Part shown: positions 43,335 to 46,628 of the stretch, piece by piece
Position numbering within the stretch: position 1 is the first letter of the stretch
How the letters are laid out: each line of letters opens with the position of its first letter
NCBI GenBank assembly: GCA_007134695.1
Contig: SLKI01000064.1
Location: 1-46,628 of the forward strand
Origin: Balneolaceae bacterium
GTDB taxonomy: Bacteria; Bacteroidota; Rhodothermia; Balneolales; Balneolaceae
Reading direction: 5' to 3'
Length of the DNA stretch: 46,628 nucleotides
Notes under the pieces: generated by a model
Seen by the model: only the letters and a program-made list of their open reading frames with translations
Databases searched by the model: none
What the model was told of the DNA's origin: nothing
Translations under genes and position numbers: made by a program

Positions 43335-44792
43335 TTAATCTACAGCCGCTCGTACCCTGTTGAGAATCTCATCGATTGCAGCACGATCCAGGTAGTCGCC
43401 GGCCGAAATCACCCCTTCGATCTCTGCATGAAACGGGATATTTTCGAGCGGATTTACACTCAGCAGGATCAGGTCGGCTCGGTACCCTTCGGCAACTTTG
43501 CCCGTTCGATCCTCTTCGCCGAGATATTTGCCCACATTCACGGTTCCGGCCTTCAGGGCGTCAAACGGTGAGAGCCCCGCATCAACCAGCAGTTTCAACT
43601 CCCTGTGGGTGGAAAATCCGGGTGGATTAAACACCTGGGGTGCATCGGCTCCAAGCATCAAACCGGCTCCCTCTTCATGAAGGGCGAGTGTTAACTTGGC
43701 GCGCAGCTCGAGAAACCGTTTGGCTTGTTCCGGGTCGTATGCATCACTGTTTCGAAGCTGATTGACATAATTACTCCAGCCTTCACGTGCATTGGAAGGG
43801 ACAAACTCCATGCCTGGCCACTCCACCATCTCTTCTACGCTGTTGGCTGGGTTGAAAATATTGTCGAGGAGGGTGTTGGTAGGGACGTTCCAGACTCCGG
43901 CATCAGCGGTTCGCCGGGCTGCTTCTGCAATTCGGGCCTCATCCGCATATGGAACCAGATCGTAGCCGAAGAAGATGATCGGCGGATCGTCCCGGTCGGC
44001 GTCGTCGCCGGCAAGAAACTCCATGTAGCGATCCAGGTGGTCGATCGACCCTTTACCTGCTGCAAGGCTTCGCTCCAACCCTACATCCAGTGATATGTGG
44101 CCGGAAAATTCCATTCCAAGGCGATTTGCCTCATCGACGGTGGCTTCAAACACCTCGAGACTCAGTCCCGGGTGAAATTTCAGCAGATCGTAGCCTGCCT
44201 CCACTTGTTCACGAACCCGTTCTCTTGCCGCTTCCGGGTCTGTGACCGAATTTCCGCTGAAGGAGGGGCCCGATGTGATAATTCTCGGACTGACGATCGC
44301 ACCCGTTTCGGCCTGGCTGCGCAGTTCAAGGTGTGCCGGCTGCCCCAGCATTCCCCGGATCGTGGTCAATCCATAGCTGAGATAGAGGGCAAGCGTATTT
44401 CGCATCGCCTCTTCACCCTGGTTGGCCGACGGGATGTGTGCGTGCATCTCGGACAAACCTGGCATCACATAATACTCTCCACGGATGATGCGGGCGTCAT
44501 CCGGAATATCCGCCTCTGTAGAAGGCCCGGCCCACTGGATCACCCCGTCTTGAATGATCACGGAGTAGCCTTCCCGGATCTGTTCATCCTCCATCGTGAG
44601 CAGATTCACGTCGTGGAGTACGATCAGTTCGGAGTCGAAGGCCGGGAGTGGTTCGGAGTCAGCCGATCGGATCGGTTCGGAATCGACCGATCGAATTGGC
44701 TCGGAGTCGTCTGTGAGGTTTGGGTTTGCAGTGGCCGTCGTAACAAAAACAAACAACAGCAAAGGAGTGAGTAAAAGTCGAAAAAGGAGCAT
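43335..44792 (-). CDS. Secreted amidohydrolase
   Basis: The 485-residue protein has a signal peptide (core at about 4-19, likely cleavage after ATA at 20-22) and a metal-dependent amidohydrolase domain. Metal ligands are His117 and His119 (MHAHIP); later conserved residues occur in LLKFHPG (lysine), FSGHIS, IDHLDRY and MLGADAP (aspartate). The closing strand GYRADLILLSVNPL is typical. Imidazolonepropionase-like or dipeptidase activity is the nearest functional guess. Between the signal peptide and the domain lie four copies of an eight-residue unit starting with Asp-Ser-Glu. The protein is about 30% the size of the propeller-amidohydrolase at 15.4-18.7 kb plus domain, lacking the propeller, so the two are distant relatives. 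The 760-base region upstream holds no gene. Confidence 0.9.
   Translation of the reverse strand: MLLFRLLLTPLLLFVFVTTATANPNLTDDSEPIRSVDSEPIRSADSEPLPAFDSELIVLHDVNLLTMEDEQIREGYSVIIQDGVIQWAGPSTEADIPDDARIIRGEYYVMPGLSEMHAHIPSANQGEEAMRNTLALYLSYGLTTIRGMLGQPAHLELRSQAETGAIVSPRIITSGPSFSGNSVTDPEAARERVREQVEAGYDLLKFHPGLSLEVFEATVDEANRLGMEFSGHISLDVGLERSLAAGKGSIDHLDRYMEFLAGDDADRDDPPIIFFGYDLVPYADEARIAEAARRTADAGVWNVPTNTLLDNIFNPANSVEEMVEWPGMEFVPSNAREGWSNYVNQLRNSDAYDPEQAKRFLELRAKLTLALHEEGAGLMLGADAPQVFNPPGFSTHRELKLLVDAGLSPFDALKAGTVNVGKYLGEEDRTGKVAEGYRADLILLSVNPLENIPFHAEIEGVISAGDYLDRAAIDEILNRVRAAVD
44625..44708 (-). repeat. 24-base coding repeat in the amidohydrolase
   Basis: Residues 29-56 are four octapeptide units, each starting DSE (DSEPIRSV, DSEPIRSA, DSEPLPAF, DSELIVLH). 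At DNA level the first two 24-base units are close to identical and the later two are degenerate. The repeat lies between signal peptide and enzyme domain and probably acts as a flexible linker. Confidence 0.75.
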
Positions 44793-44985
44793 TAGTATGG
44801 TGATTGGGTTGGACGGTTGGAGTTATTGCATTGAATTCCACGCAAGAAATATGAAATCCTGATGAATCATTCGTTGTCAGAAACGAGGCTATCGCTGTCT
44901 GACGAGAATTCTAAGCCTTTAATTATACTAAAAACAATCCGACTGGTGCCAGCATTCAAAAAAAGGTGCAAAAGTTCATACAGAA

Positions 44986-45125
44986 GTGATTATAGGGAAG
45001 AAGAGTGATCTAAGAGTAGGAGTCGGGTGCCCTTGAAGCTGGTTACCATTAAAGACGGGTGCTATTCAGGGAAGCTGCCGGCTTCATATCAGAAACCGTA
45101 ATAGTCATTAGAGAAGAAAAGTCAT
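44986..45125. repeat. Degenerate direct repeats in the gene-free region
   Basis: GTGATTATAGGGAAGAAGAG at the start of 44986-45009 is echoed by GTCATTAGAGAAGAAAAG at 45104-45125, 118 bases apart. Between them CGGGTGC occurs twice (from about 45024 and 45056), each followed by a GAAGCTG sequence. The similarity is visible but decayed, as in an old duplicated element. Confidence 0.45.
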
Positions 45126-45149
45126 TTTTAAAAAACCGGCACCACTTAT

Positions 45150-45275
45150 AAAAAAAAACCCGGCATCACTGATTACTTCCTTTTCTGCTGTTTGAGGTCT
45201 TGTATGTTGAGAAAAAGAGAGGTCAATAGTGTGATGCCGGGCTTAAATGTAAATTGATGATAGGGACCAGACTCT
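45150..45275 (-). ncRNA. Candidate small RNA on the minus strand
   Basis: Read on the minus strand, a TAGATTTG element (45289-45282) is followed by about 40 bases, then a long hairpin (45241-45159) and nine U residues (45158-45150). Promoter-like element, structured body and U-tract together could make an RNA of about 125 bases. No coding gene lies upstream on that strand that would need a terminator here. The -33 element is poorly spaced, so this remains a candidate. Confidence 0.28.
45159..45241. repeat. Long imperfect hairpin with perfect 11-base outer stem
   Basis: CCCGGCATCAC at 45159-45169 pairs perfectly with GTGATGCCGGG at 45231-45241. The inner parts of the arms (about 45170-45188 and 45211-45230) are also largely complementary with bulges, leaving a loop of about 20 bases. 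A run of A at 45150-45158 becomes a U-tract on the minus-strand transcript. A related half site, CCGGCACCAC after another A-run, lies at 45136-45145. Confidence 0.8.
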
Positions 45276-45281
45276 TCTGTT

Positions 45282-45289
45282 CAAATCTA
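45282..45289 (-). promoter_or_regulatory. Candidate -7 element of the small RNA
   Basis: The minus strand reads TAGATTTG, matching TAnnTTTG. A TTTTG sits at 45308-45304, only 14 bases before it, which is shorter than the usual -33 to -7 distance. Confidence 0.22.
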
Positions 45290-45389
45290 AATGTGATGAG
45301 AGGCAAAATGGTGTGCTGAATTGCTCGTAAGGAGTAATGAAATCAGTTCGGCTGAAACAAAAATGTAAACACCGGGGGTTTATGTCGAA

Positions 45390-45444
45390 GCCAGGTTTAC
45401 ATGAGTTAAATAAATAGATCTGCCTGGTTACATGAATCGTAAAT
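45390..45444. promoter_or_regulatory. Direct repeats upstream of the LytTR gene
   Basis: GCCAGGTTTACATGAGTTAA (from 45390) and GCCTGGTTACATGAATCGTA (from 45422) are similar units whose starts are 32 bases apart, about three helical turns. LytTR proteins are known to bind pairs of direct repeats on one face of the DNA, and a LytTR gene starts about 110 bases downstream, so an autoregulatory site is possible. Confidence 0.35.
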
Positions 45445-45475
45445 CGTGTATAAATATTGTAAATCTAATTCAAAA

Positions 45476-45489
45476 CACGTTACCACGTA
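45476..45489. promoter_or_regulatory. CACGTTA/CCACGTA motif pair, site 1
   Basis: CACGTTA (45476-45482) is immediately followed by CCACGTA (45483-45489), 64 bases before the LytTR start codon. The same two words recur in reverse order at 46334-46359, upstream of the next gene. Confidence 0.25.
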
Positions 45490-45552
45490 TAGGAAGGGTC
45501 ACTCCGTTGCATTAGATTTTCTCCTGATATCAGTTTCATTGAGTGAGCAGAA

Positions 45553-46314
45553 ATGGTGAATATCCGATCTATAATAGCAGTTAACGAACCGGAGTTCCGG
45601 GCCGATATTGAGCGCTTGTTGGAAAAACAGCCGGAGTTCAAGGTGATCGAGAGCTGTGGCAGCGGGAATCATGCTCTTGAAACTATTAATAAAGAGAACC
45701 CCGACCTGGTTTTTCTGGATGTACAGCTGAATGAGATCGACGGATTTGAGCTTCTGGATAAGGTGCAGGTCGACCCGCTGCCGGAAATTATTTTTTTAGC
45801 CGCTCATGATAATTTCGCTTTACAGGCATTTGAAGTTCATGCGATCGACTATCTGCTCAAGCCGATTCAGGAAGAGCGGATGAGCAAGGCACTTGAGAAG
45901 TCGAAACGTTCAATCATTACCCGAATAGCAGACGCAATGGAATTAACAGTAGAAGATTTATTGGTAGCGATTCAGCAGAACAGGGCAAATCCCGAAAAAA
46001 TTATGGTCAAGGAGGATAGCAAGATCTTTTTTCTGGATACATCCGACATAAACTGGATTGAATCGTCAGGTAACTATATCAAGATCATCACGCCCGAGAG
46101 AGACTATATGATTCGGGAAACCATGAAGAATATCGAAGAGAAGCTGAATTCGAATATCTTTTTTCGCATTCACCGATCCACTATCGTCAATATTTCGAAA
46201 GTGAAGGTGATAGAGCCTTGGTTTCACGGCGATTATCAGGTTACGATGGACAATGGTGAATTATTGACGATGAGTCGCAATTACAAGAGACTTCTCGACT
46301 CTTTCAGTGTTTAA
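45553..46314 (+). CDS. LytTR-family response regulator
   Basis: The 253-residue protein has a receiver domain (about 1-120) and a LytTR DNA-binding domain (about 150-250, with WIESSGNYIKI, RIHRSTIVN and LLTMSRNYKRLL). Asp56 (VFLDVQL) is the phosphoacceptor and Lys103 (YLLKPI) is kept. The switch Thr/Ser is replaced by Ala83, and the acidic pair is Asn11-Glu12, so phosphorylation chemistry may be altered. LytTR regulators usually pair with a LytS/YpdA-type kinase encoded next door; none is here, and the two HisKA_2 kinases in the window are 9 and 30 kb away. The next gene, a TonB-receptor-like protein, starts 187 bases downstream and may be a target. The ATG at 45553 fits the first receiver strand. 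Confidence 0.93.
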   Translation: MVNIRSIIAVNEPEFRADIERLLEKQPEFKVIESCGSGNHALETINKENPDLVFLDVQLNEIDGFELLDKVQVDPLPEIIFLAAHDNFALQAFEVHAIDYLLKPIQEERMSKALEKSKRSIITRIADAMELTVEDLLVAIQQNRANPEKIMVKEDSKIFFLDTSDINWIESSGNYIKIITPERDYMIRETMKNIEEKLNSNIFFRIHRSTIVNISKVKVIEPWFHGDYQVTMDNGELLTMSRNYKRLLDSFSV

Positions 46315-46326
46315 AAGTGCTTTTAA
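46311..46326. terminator. Weak AT-rich hairpin at the end of the LytTR gene
   Basis: TTAAAAG and CTTTTAA flank a two-base centre and overlap the stop codon. It could be a weak bidirectional stop signal, but there is no GC-rich stem and no clear U-tract. Confidence 0.2.
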
Positions 46327-46333
46327 GTTCACC

Positions 46334-46359
46334 CCACGTAAATGCACCTTGTCACGTTA
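46334..46359. promoter_or_regulatory. CCACGTA/CACGTTA motif pair, site 2
   Basis: CCACGTA (46334-46340) and CACGTTA (46353-46359) lie about 145-170 bases upstream of the partial receptor gene. Both words also occur upstream of the LytTR gene at 45476-45489. Confidence 0.22.
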
Positions 46360-46501
46360 TTGTGCCGGGTTATCCCAAAACCATTGAAACAACAGGCCCA
46401 GTCTGATTTCTTCGAAGTGTAACTGTACTTATTCATCATTTCCATCCATTCAGAATGAGTGCGATCACACAAATCATCCATTAAACAAGCAGGTTATAAT
46501 T

Positions 46502-46628
46502 ATGCTTAAAAAGCTACTGTTCACGATTGGACTGTCTCTGTGTCTGGTACCTTTTGCACTTGCCCAAACGGGTGCAATCAGCGGCCAGGTTACAGATGCA
46601 GAAACCGGGGAGACGATTCCCGGGGCCA
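46502..46628 (+). CDS. TonB-dependent receptor or CarboxypepD_reg protein, 5' fragment
   Basis: The first 42 codons of a gene run off the window end. A signal peptide (KKLL, hydrophobic core, cleavage after ALA-Q at about 21-22) is followed by TGAISGQVTDAETGETIPGA, the start of a carboxypeptidase-regulatory-like domain. In this lineage that domain most often opens a SusC/RagA-like or other TonB-dependent outer-membrane receptor, though large secreted proteins also use it. It lies directly downstream of the LytTR regulator on the same strand. The ATG at 46502 is clear from the signal peptide. Confidence 0.8.
   Translation, partial: MLKKLLFTIGLSLCLVPFALAQTGAISGQVTDAETGETIPGA

Larger units (their letters stand above)
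44793..45552. other. Gene-free 760-base region with repeats
   Basis: No ORF with coding character is present on either strand. The region is AT-rich and contains direct repeats (44986-45125), a long hairpin with a minus-strand U-tract (45159-45241), direct repeats at 45390-45444 and short CACGT motifs at 45476-45489. It separates a minus-strand amidohydrolase gene from the plus-strand LytTR gene and so must contain both promoters, but it is much longer than needed for that. Confidence 0.7.

Noticed and set aside
44097-44774. 225-residue frame on the plus strand
   Set aside because: Antisense to the amidohydrolase with intact metal motifs; the Gly-Ser pattern mirrors the octapeptide repeat.

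Overview
The window reads as a stretch of chromosome from a free-living, Gram-negative, aerobic heterotroph of the Bacteroidota/Rhodothermota side of the tree; a marine Balneolales-type organism is my best guess. This rests on gene content, not on a marker gene: very large FtsX-type permeases, a C-terminal amidohydrolase fused to a TolB-like propeller, a DUF5117-type zinc metalloprotease, six-bladed propeller lipoproteins, a LytTR regulator next to a CarboxypepD_reg/TonB-receptor start, frequent TTG starts with weak Shine-Dalgarno sequences, and a few TAnnTTTG promoter-like elements. No rRNA, tRNA, CRISPR array, insertion sequence, integrase or phage gene was seen.

Layout. 0.2-4.7 kb (minus strand): a MacB-like ABC export operon (permease, HlyD-type adaptor, ATPase). 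5.0-8.3 kb (plus): an acyl-CoA dehydrogenase, a sirtuin lacking the zinc cysteines, and an SGNH-fold protein with two catalytic positions replaced. 8.4-9.9 kb (minus): a glycine-rich exported protein and an SDR oxidoreductase. 10.0-13.2 kb (plus): a HisC-like aminotransferase overlapping a fused alpha/beta E1 2-oxoacid dehydrogenase. 13.4-15.2 kb: a HisKA_2 sensor kinase. 15.4-19.7 kb (minus): a propeller-amidohydrolase and a two-TM membrane protein. 19.9-22.4 kb: two tandem propeller lipoproteins sharing a nearly identical 103-bp block. 22.6-30.1 kb: an RND permease / lipoprotein adaptor / RND permease operon. 30.3-32.8 kb: a metalloprotease preceded by 33-bp tandem repeats. 32.9-37.0 kb: divergent 1-pyrroline-5-carboxylate dehydrogenase and a second HisKA_2 kinase with a degenerate receiver. 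37.1-40.6 kb (minus): three phenylacetate-catabolism-type genes (enoyl-CoA isomerase, paaZ, paaY). 40.9-43.3 kb (plus): a zinc alcohol dehydrogenase and a beta-lactamase-fold serine hydrolase. 43.3-44.8 kb (minus): a second secreted amidohydrolase. 44.8-45.55 kb: a 760-bp gene-free region rich in direct and inverted repeats. 45.55-46.6 kb (plus): a LytTR response regulator and the first 42 codons of a TonB-receptor-like protein.

How it fits together (inference). The metabolic genes point to growth on peptides and amino acids: secreted metalloprotease and amidohydrolases, transamination followed by oxidative decarboxylation of 2-oxoacids, acyl-CoA oxidation, proline/glutamate-semialdehyde oxidation and the lower phenylacetate pathway. 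Two efflux systems (ABC and RND) and three signalling proteins without adjacent partners make up the rest.

Most genes belong to recognisable families. The least explained items are a possible minus-strand small RNA with a long hairpin and U-tract at about 45.15-45.28 kb, direct repeats upstream of the LytTR gene, the 33-bp tandem repeats at 30.2 kb, the apparent local gene conversion between the two propeller lipoproteins, and the family members with altered catalytic or metal-binding residues. I did not find strong evidence for a wholly new multi-gene system.
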